DNA of 64,000 nucleotides from Novosphingobium sp. CECT 9465 (lineage in GTDB: Bacteria; Pseudomonadota; Alphaproteobacteria; Sphingomonadales; Sphingomonadaceae). The first letter of the stretch is position 1. Each line of letters starts with the position of its first letter. The notes below the pieces were generated by a model. The model was not told where the DNA came from and ran no database searches. It worked only from the letters and a program-made list of their open reading frames with translations. Below, in pieces: positions 53,289 through 61,452 of the stretch. Both the position numbers and the translations under genes were made by a program. The DNA lies in contig NZ_CAKLBX010000001.1 of NCBI RefSeq assembly GCF_920987055.1, positions 2,094,501 through 2,158,500 on the forward strand, in the 5' to 3' direction.

Positions 53289-54823
53289 GGCGTCGGCTCC
53301 TGCGAAAGTTGTGCCGAAAGTTCTGCGGCCAGCGCCACCCGGTCGAGTTTGCCGTTGGGGCCGACAGGCATCACGTCTCGCCAATGGACATGGCGCGGGA
53401 CCATGAAATTGGGGAGCGCGCGGGTGAGCGCGGGGATCAGGTCATCGGGCAGTGCGCCGGGTGTTGCCCGCGCAACAAGGTGGATGGCCGCGCCCAGTTG
53501 CGGGTCGGGCAGGCCCAGCGCCACGGCTTCGGCGACAAGACCCGTGGCAATCGCGGCTTCCTCGACTTCCTGCGGGCTGACGCGGTTGCCGCTGGTCTTT
53601 ATCATCGCATCGCGGCGTCCCACGAAATGGAGCAGCCCTTGCGCATCGCGGCGCACCCGGTCGCCCGACCATACCGCCATCCCGCCAAGTTTCGCGAAAG
53701 CGGGCGCGGGCTTGAAGCGTTCCGCCGTCCGGGATTCGTCCTGCCAATAGCCCTGCGCGACCAGCGGGCCGGTGTGAACGAGTTCGCCTTCCTCATCGGG
53801 CGCGGCTTCCTGGCCTGCATCGTTGACCACGAGGATCTCGGCGAAAGGGATAGCCGTGCCAATGGATGTCGGATGCGCGTCCACCAGCGCGGGATCGAGG
53901 AAGGTCGAACGAAAGGCTTCGGTAAGGCCGTACATCGCGTAGAGATCGGCTTGAGGGAATTTGGTGCGCAGCGCGCGGACCAGCGAGGATGTAAGTGCGC
54001 CGCCGCTATTGGTCAGGCGCTTGAGATGGGTGGCAATTTCCAGCGGCCAATCGAGTTCGGCCAGTTGCAGCCACAGCGGCGGGACCGCGGCGATAGTGGT
54101 AACAGCGTGGCGATCGACGGCCTTCATCACATCGCGGGGCGTGAGATAATCCAGCGGGACGACCGCGCCGCCTGCATACCATGTGGAAAGCAACTGGTTC
54201 TGGCCATAATCGAATGCCAGTGGAAGGACTGCGAGAACGCGGTCTTCGGGGGTGAGCTTGAGGTAATGGGCCACGCTGACCGCGCCGAGCCAGAGGTTGG
54301 CCTGGCTAAGCATCACGCCTTTGGGTCGCCCGGTGGAACCGCTGGTGTAGAGAATCGCGGCAAGGCTGTCGGGCGCTGCATTGGAGGGCGGCAGGTCTTT
54401 GCCCAGCGCTTCGGCCTCGCCCCATGCGGCGGGTTCGTCGAACGCGGGGCATGCGATGTCCGCCGGTTCCAGCGTATCGAGGCGGCCCTTGTTGGCGATG
54501 AGCAGCGATGCGCCGCTATCGGCAAGGATATGCGCCACTTGCGCGCGTTTCAGCAGCGGATTGACCGGGACATGGACCAGCCCTGCCCGCACCGCCGCCA
54601 GTGGCATCAGGCAGGAAAGCTCGGTCTTGGGCAGCCATGTGGCGATCCGCGCGCCCGATCCCGGCACTTGCGATTTCAGCCAGCCCGCCAGCAGTCCTAC
54701 ACGCGCGTTTAACGCTTCGTGGCTAAGCGTGGCATGCTTGAGCACCAGCGCGAGGGCCTGCCGTTCTCCGCGAAGGGCAAGATGATCGAGCGGAAATACG
54801 GTGGGATCGGGATCGGCGGGCAC
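53285..54823 (-). CDS. XrtA-associated AMP-forming acyl-CoA ligase
   Basis: A 512-residue adenylate-forming enzyme of the ANL superfamily. The phosphate-binding loop is ILYTSGSTGRPKGVML near residues 157-172, followed by a YAMYGLTEAFRST motif and WSGDRVRRDAQGLLHFVGRRD in the hinge. The conserved C-terminal lysine is in PVGPNGKLDRVAL. It fits the exosortase A-linked ligase group (TIGR03098 by memory), and probably loads an acyl or amino acid substrate onto the neighbouring acyl carrier protein. The start is GTG at 54823. It is divergent from the GNAT gene whose start lies only 32 bp away. Confidence 0.9.
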   Translation of the reverse strand: MPADPDPTVFPLDHLALRGERQALALVLKHATLSHEALNARVGLLAGWLKSQVPGSGARIATWLPKTELSCLMPLAAVRAGLVHVPVNPLLKRAQVAHILADSGASLLIANKGRLDTLEPADIACPAFDEPAAWGEAEALGKDLPPSNAAPDSLAAILYTSGSTGRPKGVMLSQANLWLGAVSVAHYLKLTPEDRVLAVLPLAFDYGQNQLLSTWYAGGAVVPLDYLTPRDVMKAVDRHAVTTIAAVPPLWLQLAELDWPLEIATHLKRLTNSGGALTSSLVRALRTKFPQADLYAMYGLTEAFRSTFLDPALVDAHPTSIGTAIPFAEILVVNDAGQEAAPDEEGELVHTGPLVAQGYWQDESRTAERFKPAPAFAKLGGMAVWSGDRVRRDAQGLLHFVGRRDAMIKTSGNRVSPQEVEEAAIATGLVAEAVALGLPDPQLGAAIHLVARATPGALPDDLIPALTRALPNFMVPRHVHWRDVMPVGPNGKLDRVALAAELSAQLSQEPTP

Positions 54824-54855
54824 GCGGGCATCTCAGGGTAAAGGACTATCTGGAA

Positions 54856-55848
54856 TTGGACGTCTATCACGCCAGTCTTAAGGAAGCGCAAGCGGACCCG
54901 CGCATTGCGGCGGTGGCAAGCGGTTCTCCGTTCGAGCGCCTGGACTGGCTGGCGCTGCTGGCAGCAGAATGCCTTGACCCCCGGAATGCGCGGGTGAGCG
55001 TGGGCGTTGATCGTGATAGGGTCGCTGTTCTGCCCTGGCTTGAAGAACGCGGGCAGATCGAGCCGCTGGCCAACTGGTACAACTTTTTTGTTCGTGCTTC
55101 AGGCGATAGCAGTCTCCTTTCAGAGATCACGCGAGCTTTGCCGCAGGGGCGCGCGACGTTTGCACCGATGCCTGAAGCAGATGCCGGGGCGCTGGGTGAT
55201 GCGATGCGCAAAGCGGGATGGGTTGTGCTGACCGACCCTTGCGATACGAATCATGTGCTTGAGGTCAAGGGTCGCAGCTACGCCGAATATTGGGCAGGGC
55301 GTCCCGGTGCCTTGCGCGAAACGGTGCGGCGCAAGGGCAGGAAGGGCGAAGTTTCACTGCGCATCGCCACCGCATTTTCCCAAGCCGATTGGGATGCTTA
55401 CGAGGCGATCTACAGATTGAGCTGGAAGCCCGGCGAAGGCAGCCCGGATTTCCTGCGCAAATGGGCGCAGATGGACGGCGCTGCCGGGCGGTTGCGGCTG
55501 GGGATTGCCGAAATCGATGCGCAACCGGTGGCGGCGCAATTCTGGACCGTGGAAGGCGGCACCGCGTTCATTCACAAGCTGGCGCACGACGAGCGGTTCC
55601 GCAAGCAATCGCCCGGAACGCTGCTGACTGCCGCGATGTTTGCGCATGTCATCGATGTGGACGGCGTTGATCTGGTGGACTTCGGAACGGGCGACGATCC
55701 CTACAAGCGTGACTGGATGGAAACGGTGCGGACGCGCTGGCGGCTGCGCGCGTGGCGGCGTGGCGCGGTACGGCACTGGCCGTCGCTGGCGCGCGCCATG
55801 GGCCGCCAGATGTTCCACCCCCTTGTTTCTGCGAACCGCGATGGTTAA
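54856..55848 (+). CDS. GNAT-type acyltransferase (CelD/BioF2-like) of the XrtA locus
   Basis: A 330-residue protein with a C-terminal acetyltransferase_6-like domain: YRLSWKPGEGSPDFLRKWAQ around residues 195-214, then VAAQFWTVEGGTAFIHKLAHD and FGTGDDPYKRDWM. These match the family that transfers acyl groups in polysaccharide biosynthesis. The start is TTG at 54856, with an AAGGA site ten bases upstream; no ATG or GTG is available at the 5' end. It begins the plus-strand half of the locus, ahead of the acyl carrier protein, from which it may take acyl groups. Confidence 0.85.
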   Translation: MDVYHASLKEAQADPRIAAVASGSPFERLDWLALLAAECLDPRNARVSVGVDRDRVAVLPWLEERGQIEPLANWYNFFVRASGDSSLLSEITRALPQGRATFAPMPEADAGALGDAMRKAGWVVLTDPCDTNHVLEVKGRSYAEYWAGRPGALRETVRRKGRKGEVSLRIATAFSQADWDAYEAIYRLSWKPGEGSPDFLRKWAQMDGAAGRLRLGIAEIDAQPVAAQFWTVEGGTAFIHKLAHDERFRKQSPGTLLTAAMFAHVIDVDGVDLVDFGTGDDPYKRDWMETVRTRWRLRAWRRGAVRHWPSLARAMGRQMFHPLVSANRDG

Positions 55849-55887
55849 GGGCGCAATGAAATGTCCGTTTCACTACTCAGGGCGAAG

Positions 55888-56157
55888 ATGACCGACACCG
55901 ACAGCACCCTGCGCGCGATCCTTCAGGACGTGCTTGGCCTTTCGGCAGAGCGCGTGGCCGCGTTCGAAGCCGCGACCGGCCTGTTCGGCGATCTGCCCGA
56001 ACTGGATTCCATGGCCGTCGCGGGCTTGCTGACCGAAATCGAGGACCGGCTCGACATCGTGATCGAGGATGACGAGGTCGATGGCGAGCTGCTGGAAAGC
56101 TATGGTAACCTGTTGACGTTTCTCGAAGGCAAGGTCGCGCAGAGACAACCGGGGTGA
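55888..56157 (+). CDS. Acyl carrier protein of the XrtA locus
   Basis: An 89-residue acidic protein with four-helix ACP character. Ser41 in LPELDSMAVAGLL is the phosphopantetheine attachment site. I prefer the ATG at 55888 (MTDTDSTLRA), preceded by AGGG at a sensible distance; an ATG at 55861 would add nine residues. It is followed by GTGA overlap with hydrolase 2. It should carry the substrate activated by the divergently encoded ligase and used by the GNAT or FemAB-like proteins. Confidence 0.9.
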   Translation: MTDTDSTLRAILQDVLGLSAERVAAFEAATGLFGDLPELDSMAVAGLLTEIEDRLDIVIEDDEVDGELLESYGNLLTFLEGKVAQRQPG

Positions 56158-56825
56158 TCGCGGCATGGCCCTGCCCCGGCCCATCGGGCCAGAGCAAGGA
56201 ATATGCGCTGGCGTTTGACCGGGCGAGGCCGCGCCGTGTCCTGATCGTCCCTGCCCTGTTCGATGAAGCCAACCGCATGCGGAAAATGCTTGTCGACATG
56301 ATGCGGCTGCTCGATGCCGAGGGTATCGACACATTTCTTCCCGATCTGCCGGGCTGCAACGAAAGCCCGCAAAGCTTCACTGCGCAGAGCCTGCACGGCT
56401 GGCGCGTGGCCATGCAACACGCGGTGCGCCATTTCCGCGCGAGCGACGTCCTCGCCGTGCGCGGTGGCGCGCTGGTCTTTCCGGGCACCTTGCCGGGATG
56501 GGTACTGGAACCTGCCAAGGGACCGACAATCCTGCGCCAGATGCTGCGCGCCCGAACCATCGCCGCGCGCGAGGCCGGACGGCAGGAGGACAGCGCGGCG
56601 CTGCTGGAACAGGGCCGATCCGAAGGGCTTGAGCTTGCGGGCTATCGCTGCGGAGCCTCTCTGATCGCGGGATTGCAGGATGCCCTGCCGCAGATCGAGG
56701 GACAGCGGATCATCGCGCAAACGGAGCTTGGCGGCGGTGGCCTATGGCTGCGCGCCGAGCCAACGGCAGCGCCGGACCAATCCGGGACGCTCGCGCGGAT
56801 CATCATGACAGATATGGCCGAATGA
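56154..56825 (+). CDS. XrtA-associated alpha/beta hydrolase 2 (possibly non-catalytic)
   Basis: A 223-residue member of the exosortase A-linked hydrolase 2 group (TIGR03101 by memory). The fold is suggested by VLIVPALFDEANRMRKML, DTFLPDLPGCNES and the strand-turn-helix VLAVRGGALVFPG. In ordinary hydrolases that turn is GxSxG; here it lacks Ser or Cys, so the nucleophile may be missing. The length is a little under the family norm. The GTG start at 56154 overlaps the acyl carrier stop, and its own stop overlaps hydrolase 1 by ATGA. Its role is unknown. Confidence 0.82.
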   Translation: MIAAWPCPGPSGQSKEYALAFDRARPRRVLIVPALFDEANRMRKMLVDMMRLLDAEGIDTFLPDLPGCNESPQSFTAQSLHGWRVAMQHAVRHFRASDVLAVRGGALVFPGTLPGWVLEPAKGPTILRQMLRARTIAAREAGRQEDSAALLEQGRSEGLELAGYRCGASLIAGLQDALPQIEGQRIIAQTELGGGGLWLRAEPTAAPDQSGTLARIIMTDMAE

Positions 56826-57628
56826 CACGGCGGCATGTGACCTTTTGGTCTGAGGGCGCAACCCTGGTCGGCACACTCGACATTGGGCAGACCAGCGGAT
56901 CGACTGGGTTGCTGCTGGTTTCAGGCGGCAATGAACTGCGCAGCGGTGCATGGGGCGGACAGGCGCAACTGGCCGCGCGGCTGGCGGACAAGGGCTTTCC
57001 CGTGTTCCGCTATGATCGGCGCGGGGTGGGCGATAGCGAAGGCGACAATCCGACATTCCGCCATTCGGGACCGGACATTGCCGCAGCGCTGGCGGCGTTT
57101 CGTTCGGCGGCACCGCACGTGGCGCGCGTCGTGGCATTCGGGAATTGCGATGCGGCGGCGGCCCTGATGCTGTTTGCGCACGGACTGCCGATTGATGGAC
57201 TGGTGCTGGCCAATCCGTGGACGATCGATGGCGAGGAAGCCCCCCAAGCCATACCTGCGGCCGCCATTCGCAGCCGCTATCTGGCGAAGCTTTCCAATCC
57301 GCGTGAGGTCTGGCGGTTGCTGACCGGCGGGGTCAATCTGGCCAAGCTTGCCAAGGGCCTGCGCGGCGCGGCTTCAACGCAGAGCGTCCCCACGGGGCTG
57401 GTTTGGGAAATGCAGGCAGGCCTCGCCGCGTTCGGACGCCCGACAACCATCGTTCTGGCAAGTGGTGATCGCACGGCGCAGATGTTCGAGGCAGCGTGGG
57501 ACAGAACAGACCCGCGCATCGCGCGTATCGACAGCGCATCCCACAGCTTTTCGGATGACGCGGCGCGCGAATGGCTGTTCGCGCGCCTGGTGTCAGCGCT
57601 TACGCAGGAACCGCCTGCAGCGCCTTGA
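56822..57628 (+). CDS. XrtA-associated alpha/beta hydrolase 1
   Basis: A 268-residue alpha/beta hydrolase from the ATG at 56822 (MTRRHVTFWSEG). The oxyanion region is LLLVSGGNELRSGAWGGQ, followed by FRYDRRGVGDSEGD, and a nucleophile elbow VVAFGNCDAAAALML with Cys in place of Ser. The catalytic His candidate is in DSASHSFSDDAA near the end. These features match the exosortase A-linked hydrolase 1 group (TIGR03100 by memory). It may release or transfer the product from the acyl carrier protein. The last 29 bases overlap the convergent trxB gene. Confidence 0.9.
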   Translation: MTRRHVTFWSEGATLVGTLDIGQTSGSTGLLLVSGGNELRSGAWGGQAQLAARLADKGFPVFRYDRRGVGDSEGDNPTFRHSGPDIAAALAAFRSAAPHVARVVAFGNCDAAAALMLFAHGLPIDGLVLANPWTIDGEEAPQAIPAAAIRSRYLAKLSNPREVWRLLTGGVNLAKLAKGLRGAASTQSVPTGLVWEMQAGLAAFGRPTTIVLASGDRTAQMFEAAWDRTDPRIARIDSASHSFSDDAAREWLFARLVSALTQEPPAAP

Positions 57629-58568
57629 AATCGAGATCGGCGAGGAAGCGTTCCGCATCGAGCGCGGCCATGCAGCCGGTGCCGGCAGCCGTCACGGCCT
57701 GCCGATAGGTGTGATCCATCACGTCGCCACAGGCAAACACGCCGGGGATCGCCGTCTTGGGTGTGCCCGGCTGGACGACGATATAGCCGCTGCTATCGAG
57801 TTCCAGCTTGCCTTTGAACAGTTCCGTGGCGGGCGCATGGCCGATGGCGACGAACGCCCCATCGGTTTCGACAACCGATTCCGTCCCGGTGACGGTATCG
57901 ACCACCTTGACGCCGGTCAGGCCTTTGCCTTCGACGCCCACGAAGCTGTCAACCTTCTGGTTCCACAGCACCTTGACGTTGGGGTGCGCGAACAGGCGGT
58001 CTTGCAGGATCTTTTCGGCGCGCAGGCTGTCGCGACGATGGATCAGCGTAACATCGGGCGAATGATTGGTGAGATAGAGCGCTTCTTCGACCGCAGTATT
58101 GCCGCCGCCGATGACCACGACCTTCTTGCCACGATAGAAGAACCCGTCGCAGGTGGCACAAGCCGATACGCCCTTGCCCGAAAACTCCTGTTCGCCGGGC
58201 GCGCCAAGCCATTTCGCCTGTGCGCCGGTGGCGATGACCAGCACGTCGCCTTCATAAATGTCGCCGCTATCCCCGATCGCGCGGAAGGGCGAGCCATCGA
58301 GGCTGACGTCGAGGATCGTGTCCCACATCATGCGGGTGCCGACGTGTTCGGCCTGAGCCTGCATTTCCTGCATCAGCCAGGGGCCTTGAATCACATCACG
58401 GAAACCGGGGTAGTTTTCAACATCGGTGGTGATCGTCAACTGCCCGCCGGGCTGAAGCCCCTGCACCACGATCGGCTGCATCCCTGCGCGCGCGCCATAG
58501 ATCGCCGCGGAAAGGCCTGCGGGGCCGGAACCGATAATGAGCATGCGGGTCTTGTGCGTTGTCGCCAT
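57600..58568 (-). CDS. trxB: Thioredoxin-disulfide reductase
   Basis: FAD/NADPH flavoprotein that reduces thioredoxin, 322 residues from the ATG at 58568 (MATTHKTRML). FAD motif LIIGSGPAGLSAAIYGARAG is near residue 10. The redox-active pair is in SACATCDGFFYRGKK near residues 138-141 (CATC), followed by the NADPH motif VVVIGGGNTAVEEALYL. The C-terminal FAD motif is IPGVFACGDVMDHTYRQAVTAAG. It is monocistronic here and converges with the XrtA hydrolase gene, overlapping it by 29 bp at the stop. Confidence 0.96.
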   Translation of the reverse strand: MATTHKTRMLIIGSGPAGLSAAIYGARAGMQPIVVQGLQPGGQLTITTDVENYPGFRDVIQGPWLMQEMQAQAEHVGTRMMWDTILDVSLDGSPFRAIGDSGDIYEGDVLVIATGAQAKWLGAPGEQEFSGKGVSACATCDGFFYRGKKVVVIGGGNTAVEEALYLTNHSPDVTLIHRRDSLRAEKILQDRLFAHPNVKVLWNQKVDSFVGVEGKGLTGVKVVDTVTGTESVVETDGAFVAIGHAPATELFKGKLELDSSGYIVVQPGTPKTAIPGVFACGDVMDHTYRQAVTAAGTGCMAALDAERFLADLDFKALQAVPA

Positions 58569-58771
58569 GAGAATTCCTCCAATGGTCTGGCGAGATAAGC
58601 CGCAGGCGGTGCAAAAGCGAGTCCGGGCTGCCCGGTTTTTCCGCAAATACCGGACAGATTTTCTTGGGACCACCCTGCGCGCATTTTGCCAACAGGGCGT
58701 TGCGCAAAAGGCTTTTGACACCCCGCCCTGTCCCGACCGACACAGACATGCCAGCCGGAAAAACGGGGACA

Positions 58772-59887
58772 ATGATGGATCGCAGACAATTTTTGACGAG
58801 CCTTGCCTGCATGACGGGCGCCCTGGCAACCCCCCGATACGCCGGTGCCGCGGCCCCGATCAGCGACCCGGCGCTTGGCCGGTTCATCGCCGGGATGCCG
58901 AAATCGGAATACCATGTGCATCTGGAAGGCACGCTGGAGGCGGAGATGAAGTTTGCGCTGGCAAAGCGCAACGGCATGGCCCTGCCCTTTGCCGATGTGG
59001 CCGCGATGAAGGCGAGCTACGTCTACCATGATCTGCCAAGTTTCCTTGCGATCTATTATGACGGCATGAAAGTGTTGCAGACCGAGGCGGATTTCCGCGA
59101 TCTTGCCTATGCCTATCTTGCCAGGGCGGCATCGCAGAACGTGATCTATGCCGAGATGTTCTTCGATCCGCAGGAGCATTTGAAGCGCGGTGTGCCGATA
59201 GCGGCAGTGATCGGCGGGATCACCCGCGCCCGCGCAGAGGCGCAGGCGGCATTGGGCATCCGATCCCAACTGATCCTGTGCTTCGTGCGCGATCTTTCAG
59301 CCGAAAGCGCGATGGCAGCCCTGGATGCAGCCTTGCCGTTCAAGGCCGATCTGGTCGGCGTAGGGCTGGATTCGGACGAGGCGGGCAATCCGCCTGAAAA
59401 ATTCCGCGAGCATTTTGCCAAGGCGCGGGCACATGGCCTGAAGGTGACCGCGCATTGCGACATCGACCAGCCCGATACCCTGCGCAACATCCGCACGGTG
59501 TTGACCGATTTGAACGTGGACCGGATCGATCATGGCGGCAACATCGTCCAATCGCCCGAACTGGTGGCGATAGCACGCGAACGCGGCATCACTTTCACGG
59601 TGTGCCCGACGTTTTCCGGCACTTTGCGCAAAAGAGAAACAGTGCCGGTAGACGTGGTTCGCGCGATGCTGGACGCCGGGCTTAAAGTGACCATTTCATC
59701 CGACGATCCGGCCTATATGGGCAGCGAATACATTGATGACGTGCTGATCCGCGCGGTGGAGCGCAGCAAGCTGACGCGCGAGGAACTGGTGTTGATGGCG
59801 CGCTATGGCTTTGAAGCGGCGTGGCTGCCGCAAGCGGACAAGGATGTGATGATCGCCCGGCTGGAGGCTTATGTCAAAGCAGGCTGA
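58772..59887 (+). CDS. Exported adenosine deaminase-like protein
   Basis: A 371-residue metal-dependent deaminase of the adenosine/AMP deaminase family from the ATG at 58772. The N-terminus is a twin-arginine type signal (MMDRRQFLTSLACMTGALA then a small-residue cleavage zone near AGAAA). Zinc ligands and catalytic residues include YHVHLEGT near residue 45-52, KVTAHCDIDQPD where most family members have HAGE, DRIDHGGNI and TISSDDPAYMGS. The loss of the usual glutamate-bearing HAGE sequence (CDID here) is noteworthy for catalysis or specificity. The start is supported by a GGGGAC element upstream. Confidence 0.88.
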   Translation: MMDRRQFLTSLACMTGALATPRYAGAAAPISDPALGRFIAGMPKSEYHVHLEGTLEAEMKFALAKRNGMALPFADVAAMKASYVYHDLPSFLAIYYDGMKVLQTEADFRDLAYAYLARAASQNVIYAEMFFDPQEHLKRGVPIAAVIGGITRARAEAQAALGIRSQLILCFVRDLSAESAMAALDAALPFKADLVGVGLDSDEAGNPPEKFREHFAKARAHGLKVTAHCDIDQPDTLRNIRTVLTDLNVDRIDHGGNIVQSPELVAIARERGITFTVCPTFSGTLRKRETVPVDVVRAMLDAGLKVTISSDDPAYMGSEYIDDVLIRAVERSKLTREELVLMARYGFEAAWLPQADKDVMIARLEAYVKAG

Positions 59888-59898
59888 CGCGTAGACTT

Positions 59899-60288
59899 TC
59901 AGTCCGGGTGACGTTCCAGCGGTGCAAGCGCCTTGGCCACGACGACCGCGGCCGGGGTCGGTTTGGGCACCAGCGTACCACCAAGGTCACGGACCGCTTC
60001 GTCCATGCGATCAAGATCGCCGGTGTGGAGCACGTAAGGTACGCCCCGTGCCGCCAGTTTGCGCGCGACCTGTTCACAGGTCTGCCCTTTCCCCAGCGAG
60101 ACATCGAGGATGGCGGCCGAGATCGCGTTGGTTTGCAGGATAGCCAGGGCTTCCACCAGATCGAGCGCGGTCAGCGGTTTGCAGCCGGCATCCTCGACGG
60201 CAAATTCGAGATCGAGCAGGATCAACGGCTCATCATCGAGTACCAGGATGCGGTGGGGTTCTTGCGCGCAAGCGTTGTGAAGCGTCAC
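59899..60288 (-). CDS. Single-domain response regulator (LovR-like)
   Basis: A 129-residue receiver domain without an output domain. The acidic pocket is ILVLDDEPLIL, the phosphoacceptor Asp is in AAILDVSLGKGQ near residue 59, and the conserved Lys is in TLVPKPTP near the end. Start GTG at 60288, overlapping the upstream kinase stop as GTGA. It is the probable partner of the LOV kinase, as LovR is of LovK in Caulobacter, where the pair modulates the general stress response. A longer start upstream lies inside the kinase gene and is rejected. Confidence 0.9.
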   Translation of the reverse strand: MTLHNACAQEPHRILVLDDEPLILLDLEFAVEDAGCKPLTALDLVEALAILQTNAISAAILDVSLGKGQTCEQVARKLAARGVPYVLHTGDLDRMDEAVRDLGGTLVPKPTPAAVVVAKALAPLERHPD

Positions 60289-61385
60289 TCGGCAAAATCC
60301 CTCAAAGGTATGTTGAGACGGGCGCGAAGTCCTTCGGAATGCCATTCGCGGACGATGCCACCACGGGCCATTTCCAGCATCCGTTCGACGATGCCGCCAC
60401 CGGCAACCGGCGCGGAAGCGCGCGGGGACGCTCCCTGTTCGAGCCAGTCGATGCGAATGGCGGGCATGTCCGGTTCGCCGCTTTTGCGCCAGCCAACGGT
60501 AACGGTGCCTTCTTGCGTACCGAGCGCCCCGTTCCGTATGGCATCCACGGCGAGTTCGTGAAGTGACAGACCAAGCACCGAAACCGATGCGAAATCCGAA
60601 CGGAGGCCATTGCCTTGAAAAATGATCCGCGTTCCATCGGGATCATAAGGCGCCAGGACCGCGCGGATCGCTTGCCCGACTTCGACCGTGCCGCGGCGGG
60701 AATCATCAAGGGTGGTTTCATAAGCGCGCCCAAGCGCCTGAATGCGCTCGTTTATCTCGCGGGCCTCAGCTTCGATTCCCCGCGCCCGCCCGGTGAAATT
60801 GACTATACCGCCAATCACCGCAAACATGTTTTTCATGCGATGTGACAGTTCGCGGGCCAGATCGCGCGCATTGGATTCGTCGGCACGGGCGGCGCGGACA
60901 TCGGACACGTCCCACTGGCTGCCGAACAGATAGACCAGTTTTCCGGTCGCATCATAGACCGGGCCAAGATGAAGCGCATTCCAGAAGGCCGTGCCGTCCT
61001 TGCGGTAGTTCAACAATTCGACCACGATCACATCTTCGCGGGCGATTGCGTCCTTTACCCGGTCGAGTGCCGCGCGGTCTGTATCAGGCCCTTGCAGGAA
61101 ACGGCAGTTGCGCCCCACGATCTCGTGTTCTTCGTAACCCGTCAGGTTGCGGAAGGCACGGTTGGCGAAGACGATAGGCACATCAGGCTGATGTGGATCG
61201 CACAGGCATATGGCCATGCGCGTCTGCGCCATCGCCTGTTCGAAAAGCACGCCGGATGCCCCTTCAAAAGTATCTTCAGGGTGCTTTTCGCGAAAATGGG
61301 CAACCGACGATTCAAACGCGGTGTGCGCCATGTCGGTATGCCCCCGATAAGGGTTCTTTGGGGGAGGATTATCGTTCATATTCAT
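60285..61385 (-). CDS. LOV-domain blue-light sensor histidine kinase (HWE/HisKA_2 type)
   Basis: About 366 residues from the ATG at 61385 (MNMNDNPPPK); the ATG two codons on is also possible. The LOV photosensor domain lies at about residues 45-155 and contains the flavin-binding motif GRNCRFLQGPDTD, whose Cys forms the photoadduct. Adjacent ANRAFRNLTGY and NALHLGPVYD segments are conserved. The kinase part has ELSHRMKNMFAVIGGI (His phosphoacceptor) and an HWE-family ATPase with HELAVDAIRNGALG. It resembles Caulobacter LovK and Erythrobacter LOV-HKs. It is coupled to its response regulator by GTGA. Confidence 0.94.
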   Translation of the reverse strand: MNMNDNPPPKNPYRGHTDMAHTAFESSVAHFREKHPEDTFEGASGVLFEQAMAQTRMAICLCDPHQPDVPIVFANRAFRNLTGYEEHEIVGRNCRFLQGPDTDRAALDRVKDAIAREDVIVVELLNYRKDGTAFWNALHLGPVYDATGKLVYLFGSQWDVSDVRAARADESNARDLARELSHRMKNMFAVIGGIVNFTGRARGIEAEAREINERIQALGRAYETTLDDSRRGTVEVGQAIRAVLAPYDPDGTRIIFQGNGLRSDFASVSVLGLSLHELAVDAIRNGALGTQEGTVTVGWRKSGEPDMPAIRIDWLEQGASPRASAPVAGGGIVERMLEMARGGIVREWHSEGLRARLNIPLRDFAE

Positions 61386-61452
61386 GGGACCTGAAGCCCC
61401 CAATGCAGTTTAGCCGGCTTGGTTCCGCCAAATCGGATTAAAATGCCATAAA

